Source: Magicicada septendecula (taxonomy: Eukaryota; Arthropoda; Insecta; Hemiptera; Cicadidae). Taken from it: a stretch of DNA of 64,000 nt. Both the position numbers and the translations under genes were made by a program. The DNA lies in the NCBI GenBank assembly GCA_034769895.1, contig JAWRYS010001465.1, forward strand, positions 124,001 to 188,000, in the 5' to 3' direction. Shown here piece by piece: positions 22,457-32,848 of the stretch (positions are counted from its first letter, which is position 1; each line of letters starts with the position of its first letter). Below the pieces are notes generated by a model. It had not been told where the DNA came from, ran no database searches, and worked only from the letters and a program-made list of their open reading frames with translations.

Positions 22457-23689
22457 TTAAAATCTTGTTTCTTAAACCACTTGATCCAAACCCCTCTTAT
22501 TTGACTTGACAGTTTAATTTTTGTTCTCTTTTAAATTCAATTTCTTTGGTGGTTACAGATTATTATCTGTTCTTAATTTTATTGTCCGCCTGCAACTGTT
22601 CTCGGCATTTGTAAGACCATATTTTATAATATTTCAATGAACACTGAATTTCTGAAACTAGTTTTTTTTTATTTAGATCTGCTAATGCGCTTATTACCAA
22701 ACGTTTATTTAACTAGCGTTTCTTCTTCATTTTTTCCTTTATTTCCCTTGCATCTAATATTAGAGTTGTTTTTCTCATTTTTTTAGTTTAATTTAAAGGA
22801 TAATTCTGCGAGTCACTGATTTACATATCTTACATTATACTGGAAAACAATTTGCATTACTTGTAATTGGGTTTACTGTAATTAGACTAGAGCTATATGT
22901 CATCTATTAACATTTAACAATTTGTACTATACTTTATTTAGATTAGTTTAATAAATACAATCTTTTTCGATTGTAATATTTATACATTGTACATATTTTA
23001 TATTTCAGTCTTACATTAGTTTAAGTAACAAGTTGTTGTAATTTTTCTTTACACAAAAGTGTTTTGTATGCGTTTCATAATTAGCCAGTAGCGGTACTTT
23101 TTGTTAACAACAATGAACACATTCGTCCAACCTTTTACCTGGGGCTTTCCAATGCGCCCTTTGTCATACACCACCACCAACCCTCCCCGCGTAACATACA
23201 TTTCAAACCTGTCAGTTGAAATCCAACCTCTGAAGCTGCGTAACTGGTGAAACAATTGTCAGGAAAATAAAATCATCTGTAGAACTTACCAAGTGTTTGT
23301 TTATTAAATTCGAGTCACTGATCATTTACTGTGAACACAATTACGGTTAACGTTAGAGTAAATAAATAAGTTAATAGAGTAAATAGGGTTGGAGCGTTAG
23401 AGTTGTATTTGTGATGTATTTTTCAACTGGTTTAACAAAATTTTAAATCGCTATAAATGTAAAATAAAATTAAAATCTGTATGAAGTTCTGATACTTTAC
23501 ATATTTCATGTATCTGCGTTCATGTTTAATGTATTTATTTGCAGCGGAAATTTAAAATTAAATAAAAATGATATGTACGTATAAAAAAGTCAAATAACTC
23601 TTGACTGTACAATACTACGGTTTACATAACAAAGTTATTTGTAATTGTTCGTTTTTGCTTATATACTGAGTACAGTTGTTTCACCAATT
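22457..23689. other. No gene recognised
   Basis: AT-rich DNA. A 68-codon minus-strand frame at 23049-23255 has no recognisable domain. Confidence 0.5.
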
Positions 23690-24135
23690 TAGACCCTTTC
23701 AATTATGCACTTTTATTGACGCGTATAAAATGTCAACAACACCATGGAGACCAGAATTAATTACCATAGTAACAAGTAAATAAACAAATAATATTTAGTG
23801 GCATAGAAACTGTACCTTTATCCGTTCCTGCAGTACATTTTCGATGTTTTTAATATGCGATTGCATCTATATATTACTATGTGGAAAAGAAAAAGTGTAC
23901 TAATTATAAATTGTCCTATTTTTTAATGCAAAGCTAAAATACGTGTTGTATTCATTTATGAGTTTAGGGGACAACGGTTTTTAATTTTTAGTTTATTGCT
24001 GAAATAAATAAAAGCTATAGTTGAGGAAAACATAACGTTTAATGTATATATATACAATTCTTGTAACACAGTAACACTTAAAATATAAAACCTAACGTTT
24101 TTGAGTTAACGGGTACTTGTATACGTATAAAACTT
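23690..24135 (+). mobile_element. Non-autonomous Helentron-like element, partial
   Basis: Begins with a GACCCTTTCAATTATG region, then GACGCGTATAAAATGTCAAC, the CATAGTAAC/GGCATAGAAACT module, TCCGTTCCTGCAGTAC, ATAAATTGTCCTATTTTTTA and GTTTTTGAGTTAACGGGTAC. It is co-linear with 19490-19965 and 61250-61930. The distal end with the CCGCG-GTAACTGCTA hallmark is missing. Confidence 0.65.
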
Positions 24136-25110
24136 AACAGTTAACGACAGTAATAAGAGTGATTAAAAGTATACCCGGTATGTTTTTGTTAGGTAATTAA
24201 AGCAAAAGAAATTACAGGTGATTAATCCATCGATTCCATCGGTTTCACCTAGAAGACGTCCTGGGGTCTAAACACAAGTTTAAAAAGTTTGCGTATAGGA
24301 AATATTAGCAACAGTAAATTATTTAAATTAAATATACAGTACGGAGAGTAACAATATTTTAAGGAGAGATCGGTAGTTTTTCGGTCAAAAATATTAAACT
24401 TTTTTATTTTGCTCACACATTTTCCATTTAATCCTGATTAAAAAATATAAACTTTTATGACGTTATCTACATTAATATCTACAGTAATGCGGCCATAAAA
24501 AATAAAATAAAATAATTTGTATGCAAATAATTTTCGTTAAAAGTGCGAACAAACATCATTATAATATATGCAAATCGTTCAGCCCGTGTTCACTAATATC
24601 TTTTCATGCTGGTGTGTTGCCAACAACAATATTTGCTTTCCTGTTTCTTATGCCAGCTGAGTTAACATGAGTTTCGTGTTTTTTTTTTAGTTTTTTTTTT
24701 TTGATACAACACTGTGAAAGTGTTTATAAGTTATTTACAGTAGTGCTATATTACTGTTATTTAGTCTTGTGTTTATTGTGAGGTGTACTTGTGTTGACTG
24801 AAAACTTCTCAGAAGACGTTATGTATTAGGAAATTTAACTATTCATATAAATTCAAAGGAAACAGGTATGTCAAAGAGCTGATGAGCTCAAATTTTCTTT
24901 CTGAGCTCAAATCAGAAACTGCATATTATTTGTTCGTAAATATTATTGCTCTTATCCCAACAGTCAAAACAGATATTCTATCTATAAAAAGAAATGTGTA
25001 TATCATCTTGAGGCATACAAATCTTAACGCTAGTAAAATCGCATCGTTATTTATAGAACGTTTTGTAATTTACCGGAAATTACAACTTATCACATTTCAT
25101 ATTCCTATTT
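24136..25110. other. No gene recognised
   Basis: AT-rich sequence with T-homopolymer runs at about 24680-24702. No supportable feature. Confidence 0.5.
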
Positions 25111-25116
25111 GATAAA

Positions 25117-25527
25117 CACAATTAATTCACTAGCGACTCGGAACACAAAAGTTTTTTATATGTAAAAACGTAAAGTTTTACCTTATAGCCTTAACCGGTT
25201 TTCGCTTTTAAAAAGCTTCTTCAGAGGCTGCCGTTGGGCGCACTGTCCGTCTTGTTGTTGGCTACTGTATCGACTTTTGAAAGCTCGATGTTATGTGTGT
25301 GGGGTGTGATATGTTCGAATAATGTGTGTGATTTGAATTGTGTCTGTTCATTTATGATCTCGTTTTTAGGTTATTTTCGTGTGTTTGTATATTTCCAATA
25401 GTTCTAGAGTGTCTAGTTTTCGGCCTTTTGTGTGTACGTGTAGAATAAGCTAAGGTTATAAGGTAAAACTTTTACGTTTTTACCTATAAAAAAACTTTGT
25501 GTTCCGAGTCGGTAGTGAATTAATTAT
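25117..25527. repeat. Inverted repeat, PLE pseudo-LTR type
   Basis: Arms of about 75 bp (25117-25193 and 25447-25527) are reverse complements, sharing TTAATTCACTA.CGACTCGG, GAACACAAA and GTAAAGTTTTACCTTATA. Between them, AAGCTTCTTCAGAGGC followed inward from GGTTTTCGC resembles a PLE 3' signature read on the minus strand (GAAGAAGC...GCGAAAACCGG). I infer an isolated pair of PLE pseudo-LTR ends lacking coding sequence. Confidence 0.65.
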
Positions 25528-25599
25528 ATTTAGTTAAGTAACGGACACGTCATGGACAACGAAATCCGAGACTATTTTTATAATCATCACGAATAATAA

Positions 25600-25826
25600 A
25601 TATATTTACCTTATTTCCTGTCTCGTGACCACATGTATTAACGCAATGAATATTATTTACGCGTTTCGATACTATGTATCGTCATCAGAATATATATTGA
25701 AATATAAATCACTCAAAGAGGTCGTTAAAAATTTTAAATACTAAAATCACAAAATCGAAACCAAACATAAGTATTTATGTGATGCTAGTGCGCACTCGAC
25801 GAAAGCCGGCCGGACACTGATTGATA
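25600..25826 (-). repeat. 3' untranslated region and terminus of PLE
   Basis: Downstream of the PLE nuclease on the minus strand is TGATGACGATACATAGTATC then GAAACGCGTAAAT at about 25660-25688. This matches the pattern of the conserved PLE 3' terminus (gatga..., gaaacg). Confidence 0.65.
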
Positions 25827-26444
25827 TCAGTTACAGATAAATTTTAGTACTGTGTCATATAATGGATTCGACTTGAAATGTAAGTGGTCGTTTAATATGA
25901 AATTACGGTAGTATTTGTCATTATGTGCTCTATATATTTCAAATTCTTCACGTGCATTTAAATAAGCGCCTTTACCACAGACATGTAATGGTTTCAAATT
26001 GGTGTCAAAGCTTGTATAATTATGGTTCTCCTGTATAAGATGACGAGCATAGTTAGACTTTATACAAGATTGTGTTGTCAAATCCTTTACATTATGCTTT
26101 GGAGTGTGCTCAACAAAACGTTTATGAAAACTTCTCCCTGTCTGACCAATATAAAAGCATTCACAGTCATTACATGAAAGCTTATAAACACCTGTTTTCA
26201 TTTCCAAAGGTGTACTGGTTCTATTACGAAGCTTATTAAACAGATTGTTACTGGTTTTAAATGTTACAGTTCTATTGTTACTATTTAATACTTTTGATAA
26301 AATTTTGGGCATAATACTGGTGTAGGCTGTTGAAATAAAGGTTGTTTCCTTATCTTGTATCATTCGAGGCTTCGACTCCTCTACGCTTATGCTTTTTAAG
26401 GAGGTTATCAACCATGGAAGATGTGTAACCATTGGCAACAGCAA
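25827..26444 (-). pseudogene. PLE GIY-YIG endonuclease domain
   Basis: This is the C-terminal domain of a Penelope-like element protein, a GIY-YIG nuclease thought to nick the target for reverse transcription. The frame reads SISVEESKPRMIQDKE, an RT-nuclease linker, then TGVYKLSCNDCECFYIGQTG (GVY and YIG motifs with the CNDC metal-binding pair), then FHKRFVEHTP and NYARHLIQENH. It ends with EEFEIYRAHNDKYYRNFI. All key nuclease motifs are present. The natural start of the frame is not at its first Met, because it should continue from the RT frame that overlaps it at 26350-26444. A single-base offset near the AAAAAG run at about 26392-26402 separates the two. With one indel restored this would be nearly full length, so it is a young-looking but inactive copy. 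Confidence 0.88.
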
Positions 26445-27003
26445 TGTGTTTTATAATATTTAATTCAATCCTAAAATCATTTTCATTGAGAGGTATCGTT
26501 AACAACCTGTGTATGAAATAATTATAAGCCGCCATTTTCTGCGAGAATGGGTGGTGTGAGTCAGCAGGTATGGTTACATATGTGGTAGTGGGTTTCCTAT
26601 ATATACTATATTTCAATTTATCATCACATTTAGTGATGGTCAAGTCAAGAAAATTCAGTTTGTTATCTATTTCAGTTTCATGTGTAAATTGAATGTGTTT
26701 GTTGATACTATTTAAAAGATTTTTAAAGTTTTCTATTTGACGTAATGTGCCCTTGTATATTATGTCATCCACATATCGTGCGTAGAACATGATGTTTTTC
26801 TTATGATTATTATTAGAAAACAAGTGTGTGTTTTCGTAATGATTTAAATACATATCTGCCAAAAGGCCTGATAGCGGCGAGCCCATTGCCAAACCATCGC
26901 GTTGACTATAAAATCTGTCGTCAAATTCAAAATAATTTTGCTTTAAAATAACTTCAAGTAGGTTTACTAATTCATTATTGCTTGAGTGTTTAATTTGCTG
27001 CAT
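26350..27003 (-). pseudogene. PLE reverse transcriptase domain, C-terminal two-thirds
   Basis: The frame contains QRDGLAMGSPLSGLLADMYL (PLE RT motif B), FYARYVDDII (motif C with the catalytic DD), then HIQFTHETEIDNKLNFLDLT and SIYRKPTTTYVTIPADSHHP, all hallmark PLE RT blocks. It ends in KKHKRRG out of register with the nuclease frame that follows. The upstream part continues in another frame at 27004-27083 (motif A region SLDIVNFYTNIP), so a one-base shift separates them. The remaining 5' part lies inverted at 27095-27231. It is the best-preserved PLE copy in the window. Confidence 0.9.
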
Positions 27004-27083
27004 TTCATCACATCGTCCCTTAGAATGTTAAATGTATCGTTTATTGGGATATTTGTGTAAAAATTGACAATATCGAGGGATAT
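27004..27083 (-). pseudogene. PLE RT motif A region, shifted frame
   Basis: The minus strand reads SLDIVNFYTNIPINDTFNIL then RDDVMKC. The D and the FYTNIP word are RT motif A of PLEs and belong directly upstream of 26350-27003, but in a different frame because of a one-base indel near 27000. Confidence 0.8.
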
Positions 27084-27094
27084 TGTAAGCTAAG

Positions 27095-27231
27095 AAATTA
27101 GTAAAGATCATTAAGGATAATTTAACTATAGAAAACAACCACACCGTCAAAAGTGTAACTGATTTTATAGGTAAAGTTAATAATATCAAATTATTTCCTA
27201 ATTATAAATTAGTGTCCCTCGATATTGTCAA
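27095..27231 (+). pseudogene. Inverted 5' segment of the PLE RT
   Basis: On the plus strand this reads KIIKDNLTIENNHTVKSVTD, then LFPNYKLVSLDIVK. This is the segment that should precede SLDIVNFYTNIP in the protein, but it lies in the opposite orientation to the rest of the element. The 15-base word TCCCTCGATATTGTC at 27215-27229 is repeated as its reverse complement at 27066-27080. The junction is therefore an inversion with the breakpoint sequence present on both sides. Confidence 0.8.
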
Positions 27232-27236
27232 ATATT

Positions 27237-27375
27237 GCCTCACTTCCACTGCGTAAACTACTCTAGCCGCCTTCCTCTGTTCTGCAGAGCATTTTTGTGT
27301 GTCGTCTTCTCATTTTTATGCCAGGCTAATAGTTCAAGACCTACTGGGTTCTCGCCTAAGAACGAAGACCTGACC
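27237..27375 (+). repeat. Left 139-bp inverted arm
   Basis: Reverse complement of 28466-28604 with about eight mismatches. It begins GCCTCACTTCCACTGCG and includes TTCTGCAGAGCATTTTTGTG and TTCTCGCCTAAGAACG. No target duplication is evident outside the arms (ATATT versus CGGAA). Confidence 0.8.
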
Positions 27376-27873
27376 AAAGCTTGGTGTGCTGTCACCTGCA
27401 CCAAGCCATGAACCACTAGAGCTTCGATCTGTAACCGAGGAAGGAGGAGCAGCTGCCGCCAACAATCATGGAACCGCCCGCTTCATATGAGGTGATATTA
27501 ACTCTTTTTATTCTATCCTGGCCCGCAGAAAATACTATGGGAAGTGTATGTGCAATATCAGTTTAACTTTATACAGTGACATGGTTCAATCGGGGGGGGG
27601 GGGGGTCAGCAAGACAATTTCAATGTAGCTTAAACTTTATAATACAGTTCAAATAATACAGTTCAACAAGTACAATTGTAAACTGACCTGTGGGAGGGTA
27701 CCAGGGAGCTAAGGGAGGTATCCAAGAGGTGGCTTGTCCCGATTCTGTACGAGACCATCTCACTCCGTCCCAGCAGAAGGCCTTAGAAGACCAACTGTGT
27801 AAGGAATTTCCCTCGGTGTTAACTCCTACCCTGGGACTCACACATTTGTCGGAGTACAAATTCGTCTTACTGA

Positions 27874-27907
<34 letters not shown>

Positions 27908-28465
27908 TTACATTTGGTTGGTAGCAGAGCGTGCTTCTATCTAGGGTTCAACCTTGGGTCCTTTGGGTGTGACGGGGCTTGCAAACTCAGAAAAAATTTG
28001 GGGCAAAATGAAACTCCAAAAAAAAGGAGATTAACACATATGTAGAAGTTATATCATGCTTAATGTTTTATATGTATATGTGAATGTATAATTATTAGCT
28101 TGTCTGATTGTGAATCTGATCACGCCACGAGGCAGGCATTTGTAGTTAGAATATTTTGAGATGTTGAACTGCCGGGGGTCTTGAGCGTTGCATGGGGAGT
28201 AGACGGTATTAGTAATTCGAGGTCGAATTATAGCGAGTGTGATTAGCGGGATGCGGTATGGCCCGATCGGAAGTGGGTACGTCACCGACTGGATTCATGT
28301 ATTGAAAATTTTCGGAATTTAATGTTGATTAAATGTTGATGGTTGTTAGCTACGTGTGTGTGAGATGTTGTATGTCGTGATTGGTGTTAGGTGTTGTGTA
28401 TTTTATGTACATATTAGTGGTTGGTTGTTCTCTTCGGTGATGTCAACGAGGTAGGTTCAGGAGTG
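27376..28465. mobile_element. Interior of inverted-arm element, Gypsy-derived in part
   Basis: Between the 139-bp arms lie a 15-G homopolymer (27592-27606), a Gypsy pol fragment (27690-27878), a poly-A tract (27879-27905) and an unassigned AT-rich stretch. The arms could be fragments of one LTR in opposite orientations or true terminal inverted repeats. No transposase is visible. Confidence 0.5.
27690..27878 (+). pseudogene. Gypsy pol linker fragment (protease-RT hinge)
   Basis: The frame reads SVRDHLTPSQQKALEDQLCK, then EFPSVLTPTLGLTHLSEYKF. The pattern L...Q...L..L...FP.V....LG.T.L.E.K matches the hinge just upstream of the reverse transcriptase in Ty3/Gypsy polyproteins, which is normally followed by the YP.P block. 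That block and everything after it are missing, replaced by a poly-A tract directly after codon LLT. The frame is short and incomplete, so it is a relic. Confidence 0.6.
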
Positions 28466-28604
28466 GGTCAGGTCTCCGTTCTTAGGCGAGAACCCGGTAG
28501 GTATTGAACTATTAGCCTGCCATAAAGATGAGAAGGCGAGACACAAAAATGCTCTGCAGAACAGAGGAAGGCGGCTAGAGTAGTTTACGCAGTGGAAGTG
28601 AGGC
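28466..28604 (-). repeat. Right 139-bp inverted arm
   Basis: Partner of 27237-27375, ending GTGGAAGTGAGGC at 28604. Confidence 0.8.
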
Positions 28605-28809
28605 CGGAACTGAATCTCGCCATGTGCTCAGAACCGATACCTGAATTCGGCCCGCTAGATCGCGTTCACGGCCGGAACAGCGCCACCGATATCACGTTCC
28701 CCAACTAATAACTAGATAACTATCCGAATCAATTATTGTAAAAATAGGATTTGCATTTCCTCGAACGCCGGGTTATGCAAACTCCGGCACAATACTTCAA
28801 CGCGGCCTT

Positions 28810-28882
28810 GGCAGAAACACACACCGGCAGGGCTAGTGGAGAAGCTTCTAGAACGTACGAGAACTTTCCGCATTACGTAACA
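28810..28882 (+). repeat. LTR end fragment, family of the 11.5-kb solo LTR
   Basis: GGCAGAAACACACACCGG, AGGGCTAGTGGAGAAG and TTACGTAACA match the last 80 bp of the LTR at 11928-12007 in order. Only the 3' end is present. Confidence 0.65.
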
Positions 28883-28902
28883 CTGTCTTGTTTGTTGACG
28901 TA

Positions 28903-28992
28903 TGTTAAGTGTCACGTACGCACACAAACATTACAGCTGGTCTCTGCTGGGATAGCCGAAAAACCTGTAGAACGTTCTGTAATGGTGTAACA
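28903..28992 (-). repeat. LTR end fragment, family of 62952-63533
   Basis: GTCACGTACGCACACAAACA, then GTAGAACGTTCTGTAATGGT and GTAACA match 63447-63533 and 52160-52243. It ends exactly at the LTR terminus, 10 bases before the 39-bp minisatellite. Confidence 0.65.
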
Positions 28993-29002
28993 ATATTTTG
29001 TA

Positions 29003-29547
29003 GAAAAAAGTCTGAAACTATATCATTCAGACCAAATGGAAGAAAAAAGTCTGAAACTATATCATTCAGACCAAATGGAAGAAAAAAGTCTGAAACTATA
29101 TCATTCAGACCAAATGGAAGAAAAAAGTCTGAAACTATATCATTCAGACCAAATGGAAGAAAAAAGTCTGAAACTATATCATTCAGACCAAATGGAAGAA
29201 AAAAGTCTGAAACTATATCATTCAGACCAAATGGAAGAAAAAAGTCTGAAACTATATCATTCAGACCAAATGGAAGAAAAAAGTCTGAAACTATATCATT
29301 CAGACCAAATGGAAGAAAAAAGTCTGAAACTATATCATTCAGACCAAATGGAAGAAAAAAGTCTGAAACTATATCATTCAGACCAAATGGAAGAAAAAAG
29401 TCTGAAACTATATCATTCAGACCAAATGGAAGAAAAAAGTCTGAAACTATATCATTCAGACCAAATGGAAGAAAAAAGTCTGAAACTATATCATTCAGAC
29501 CAAATGGAAGGAAAAAGTCTGAAACTATATCATTCAGACCAAATGGA
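29003..29547. repeat. 39-bp minisatellite, 14 near-identical units
   Basis: Fourteen units of 39 bp (AGAAAAAAGTCTGAAAC.., ..ATTCAGACCAAATGGA) are identical by eye except one A-to-G in the last unit. Each unit contains GTCTGAA, a 9-base loop and TTCAGAC, a perfect 7-bp hairpin, so the array is a series of 14 potential hairpins. Because 39 is divisible by three and the unit has few stops, long open frames appear on both strands (13-residue repeats). These are by-products, with no start context, codon bias or divergence pattern of a gene. The homogeneity implies recent expansion or ongoing homogenisation. Confidence 0.95.
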
Positions 29548-29935
29548 ATACCGTCTGCATATCGATTGATGATACAAGTTTTGCATATTAACATCACATG
29601 TATGTGTGCATATGACGGTGATATAATCTCCGCAACAAAGTGACTGTGTTGCTAACAAACGTTTTACTCTCGCTCAGACAACGCTGTGATATGCGTCTGT
29701 ATTTTACGTTTCGACAGAAGTCTAATAAATTCAAAGTACTATATTGCAACGTTACAAGCAATATAAAATATATACACTTCTGTCCATGCACCCAACGCAA
29801 CTAGTATTAAACACCGGCTAGGTCGTAGGATTTTTGTGCGCTCGTTGCGTTAAGTAAATGTGGCTGCACAATAAACTTATTTTTAAATAGAGGAGTGAGA
29901 CGTAGATGACATCAAATAGTTAAATAAAATATAGT
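29548..29935. other. No gene recognised
   Basis: Spacer between the minisatellite and the first 160-bp-array element. The short frames lack motifs. Confidence 0.45.
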
Positions 29936-31095
29936 AAAATATCGGTATGGAGAACCATACATGACTTCCATATTCTAAGATTTATAATCTGAAATATGCT
30001 TGCCTGCCAAGCACGATATATTTTCTAATATATACATAATTTACATTAAAATGAAAAAATTATAATTTTATTGCCTGGCAACAAAATTATTTTATTTTCA
30101 ACAATTACCATTGTTTGAAAAAGATTAAATGAATTTTCAAGTACTTTACTCTTGTTAAAACGTAAAAGGTTGCAGGTAAACTACCCCTTCCCCTTAACCG
30201 ATCTTCACCAAAATCTAATGGCCTTGAGTCCTCTACAATTCACTGACGTATGCAAAACATTATTTGATTCTGTTTGAATTTGCGGCAGTTATCGTTTGCC
30301 ATAGAAAATACGCTTGATAACAAACGTTGCAGGTAAACTACCCCTTCCCCTCAACCGATCTTAACCAGAAACAATAGATCTTGAGTACTCTACAAATCAG
30401 GGCTGTATGCAGAAAATTATTTGATTCTGTTCGAATTTGGGGCTGTTATCGTTTGCCATAGAAAATACCCTTGTTAAAAAAACGTTGTAGGTAAACTACC
30501 CCTTTCCCTTAACCGATCTTCACCAAAAACAACAGGTCTTGAGACCTCTACAATTTAGGGCTGTATGCAAATAATCTTTTGATTCTGTTTGAATTTGCGG
30601 CTGTTATCGTTTGTTATAGGAAATACCCTTGTTAAAACATAAAACGTTACAGGTAAACTATCCCTTTCCCTTAACCGATCTTCACCAAAAACAATAGGTC
30701 TTGAGAAGTCTACAATTCAGGGCTGTATGCGAAACATTATTTGTTTCTGTTTGAATTTCCGGCTGTTATCGTTTGCCAAAAAAAAAATTTCCCTTGATAA
30801 AAAAAAACCGTTGCAGTAAACTACCCCTTTCCCTCAACCGATCTCCACCAAAAACAATAGGTCGTGAGTACTCTACAAATCAGGGCTGTATGCAAAAAAT
30901 TATTTGATTCTGTTTGAATTTGCGGCAGTTATCGTTTCCCATAGAAAAAAAATCTACAGACACACACACAGACACTTTTCGGAAAACGACTTTTTTTCAT
31001 GTTTTGAGTGTAGTAGAATCAGAATCTGCAATAATCTCGAACACGATTTTTTTGCCATCACCATACTTCCATTCCTTAAGGAATATGGAAGTAAA
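29936..31095 (+). mobile_element. Array element A, five 160-bp units
   Basis: The element starts near TATCGGTATGGAGAACCATA, continues with an AT-rich leader (AAAATGAAAAAATTATAATT, TTGCCTGGCAACAAAATTAT), then has five tandem units of 154-166 bp beginning near 30172, 30326, 30486, 30648 and 30812. Unit landmarks are GGTAAACTACCCCTT, AACCGATCTTCACCAAAA, GGTCTTGAG, CAGGGCTGTATGCAAAA, TTGATTCTGTTTGAATTTGC and TTATCGTTTGCCATAG. It ends with a (CA)n/(GACA)n patch, TTTTCGGAAAACGACTTTTT and the hairpin TACTTCCATTCCTTAAGG / AATATGGAAGTA (31065-31094). No protein is encoded. The hairpin tail recalls rolling-circle elements, but the family is not proven. Confidence 0.7.
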
Positions 31096-31385
31096 AATCA
31101 ATTAATGGTTCATTAAATATTGCAAAGAAAAATAATTGATTATTAAAATTTGAAACTACAAAATTCAAAATATTCTCTTTTATAACGTTACATTCTGAAA
31201 ACATAACATAGCTTTGCTACTCAGCACACATTAATAAACATACTTCCATTCCTTAAGGAATATGGAAGTAAAATGTGTATGGAATGCAGAACCATACATG
31301 ACTTCCATATTCAAAGATTTATATTTAAAATCATTTTCGAAATGTAATATTACCATAGAAACTACTTCTTTCTACTTACTGCTTC
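31096..31385. repeat. Extra hairpin and start fragment of the array family
   Basis: A second copy of the terminal hairpin (about 31240-31270) is followed by ACCATACATGACTTCCATATTC at 31292-31313 (family start word). These look like end-to-start junction pieces of the same family without the array. Confidence 0.6.
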
Positions 31386-31545
31386 AGCCTTAACCACAGT
31401 ACTGTGGTCACTAACGTATACCACCTCACGTTATCGCACTCGATTTTCACTGATGATGGAAGTCGATGGCATTGCCGAAACGTCTGGTTTTGTAGAAAAC
31501 ATTGGACTACGGCCAAATATCCCGGAAGGAATTTTAACAAAAACT
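31386..31545 (+). repeat. PLE 3' pseudo-LTR terminus
   Basis: AGCCTTAACCACAGTACTGT, ACTGATGATGGAAG, TGCCGAAACGTCTGG and GACTACGGCCAAATATCCCG follow the order seen at 9078-9229. It is an isolated terminus with no coding sequence upstream. Confidence 0.7.
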
Positions 31546-32083
31546 ACTTCTTTGTTGCCGATAACGTTGTACACATATATATATAAAAAATATGCATAAA
31601 ATTAATGGCTTGTATAAGTTAATGATTGATCTCCATTAAGTAGTGCTCAAGTTTCCAAAGTTTTAATATTATGATGTCCGTAATTAAAACATCAGAGCAG
31701 GTTTAGTGTGTATGAGGGTACACCGTGGACAAAAATTTTCAACATTTCCTATTGAGCGTTGCTTAGAGTAAAGCTGCGAATCTACAGTGTATGTTTCACA
31801 GAACAATCACGCGAAAAGAAGGAGCGCTCCGAAGTCACTCATGGACCCTCAGCATCTTGCAGAGGGTTCATTCCCTAAAGACAAAAAGTCTGTCTATGAA
31901 TTGTTCCTCTGTAAACACGTGCAGTAACACTGCCCAGCGATCCACAGGAAGCAAATCGCTATCCACGCTGGACACTTTTTCGGCTTACAAGCGTTATGTT
32001 GGTATGGGTTTCGGCACTTACCATTTAAAAAGCGTGCAAATGTAAGAAAATAAACATGAGTGAGGCCAGAAATAACGCGAATG

Positions 32084-32119
<36 letters not shown>

Positions 32120-32179
32120 CTTCCCTGCCTTTTTATTGCGGTAGTCATAATAATAAAATGGAAACGTAAACATTACATA
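31546..32179. other. Unassigned; (TG)n at 32081-32118
   Basis: A GC-richer stretch at about 31780-32040 holds an 84-codon plus-strand frame (31791-32045) with no recognisable motif, not annotated as a gene. A pure (TG)n run follows at 32081-32118. Confidence 0.45.
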
Positions 32180-32848
32180 ACTGAGATATGCTTGCCTGCC
32201 ACGAACGATATATTATTTTATACATGTATATTAACTCATACATGATTTACATTAAAATGAAAAAATTATAATTTTATTGCCTGGGCACAAAATTATTTTA
32301 TTTTTAACAATTACCATTGTTTCAAAAAATTTAAATGAATTTTCAAGTACTTTACTGTTGTTAAAACGTAAAAGGTTGCAGGTAAACTACCCATTCCCCT
32401 TAACCGATCTTCACCAAAAACAATAAGTCTTGAGTACTCTACAAATCATGGCTGTATGCAAAAACTTATTTGATTCTGTTTGAATTTTCGGCTGTTATCG
32501 TTTGCCATAGGAAATACCCTTGTTAAAAAAACGTTGCAGGCAAACTACCCGTTTCCCTTAACCGATCTTCATCAAAAACAATAGGTCTTGAGAACTTTAC
32601 AATTTAGGGCTGTATGCAAATAATCTTTTGATTCTGTTTGAATTTGCGCCTGTTATCGTTTGCCATAGAATATACCCTTGTTAAAACATAAAACGTTACA
32701 GGTAAACTACCCCTTCCCCTCAACCGATCTTCACCAAAAACAATAGGTCTTGAGTACCCTACAAATCAGGGCTGTATGCGAAACATTATTTAATTCTGTT
32801 TGAATTTGCGGCTGTTATCGTTTGCCAAAAAAAAAATTACCCTTGATA
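32180..32848 (+). mobile_element. Array element B, three 160-bp units
   Basis: Shares the leader of element A (TGCTTGCCTGCCACGAACGA, AAAATGAAAAAATTATAATT) and has three units beginning near 32377, 32533 and 32697. It stops abruptly where element C begins (TATCGGTATGGAGAACC at 32853), so the 3' hairpin end is missing. Confidence 0.7.

Noticed and set aside
23049..23255. 68-codon minus-strand frame as a host exon
   Set aside because: No recognisable domain, codon pattern or splice signals distinguish it from the chance frames nearby.
27900..27990. tRNA-like or SINE-like words (GGTTGGTAGCAGAGC and GGTTCAACCTTGG)
   Set aside because: A- and B-box resemblance only. There is no foldable acceptor stem, and the context is a Gypsy-derived interior where such words can be the leader of a retroelement.
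28905..29643. Three long open frames (177-244 codons) with 13-residue protein repeats on both strands
   Set aside because: They are produced by a 39-bp minisatellite whose period is divisible by three. Open frames occur on both strands, there is no other coding evidence, and the flanks are LTR pieces.
31791..32045. 84-codon plus-strand frame in a GC-richer patch
   Set aside because: No recognisable motif, no splice-site context I could argue for, and it is surrounded by transposon pieces. Left as unassigned.
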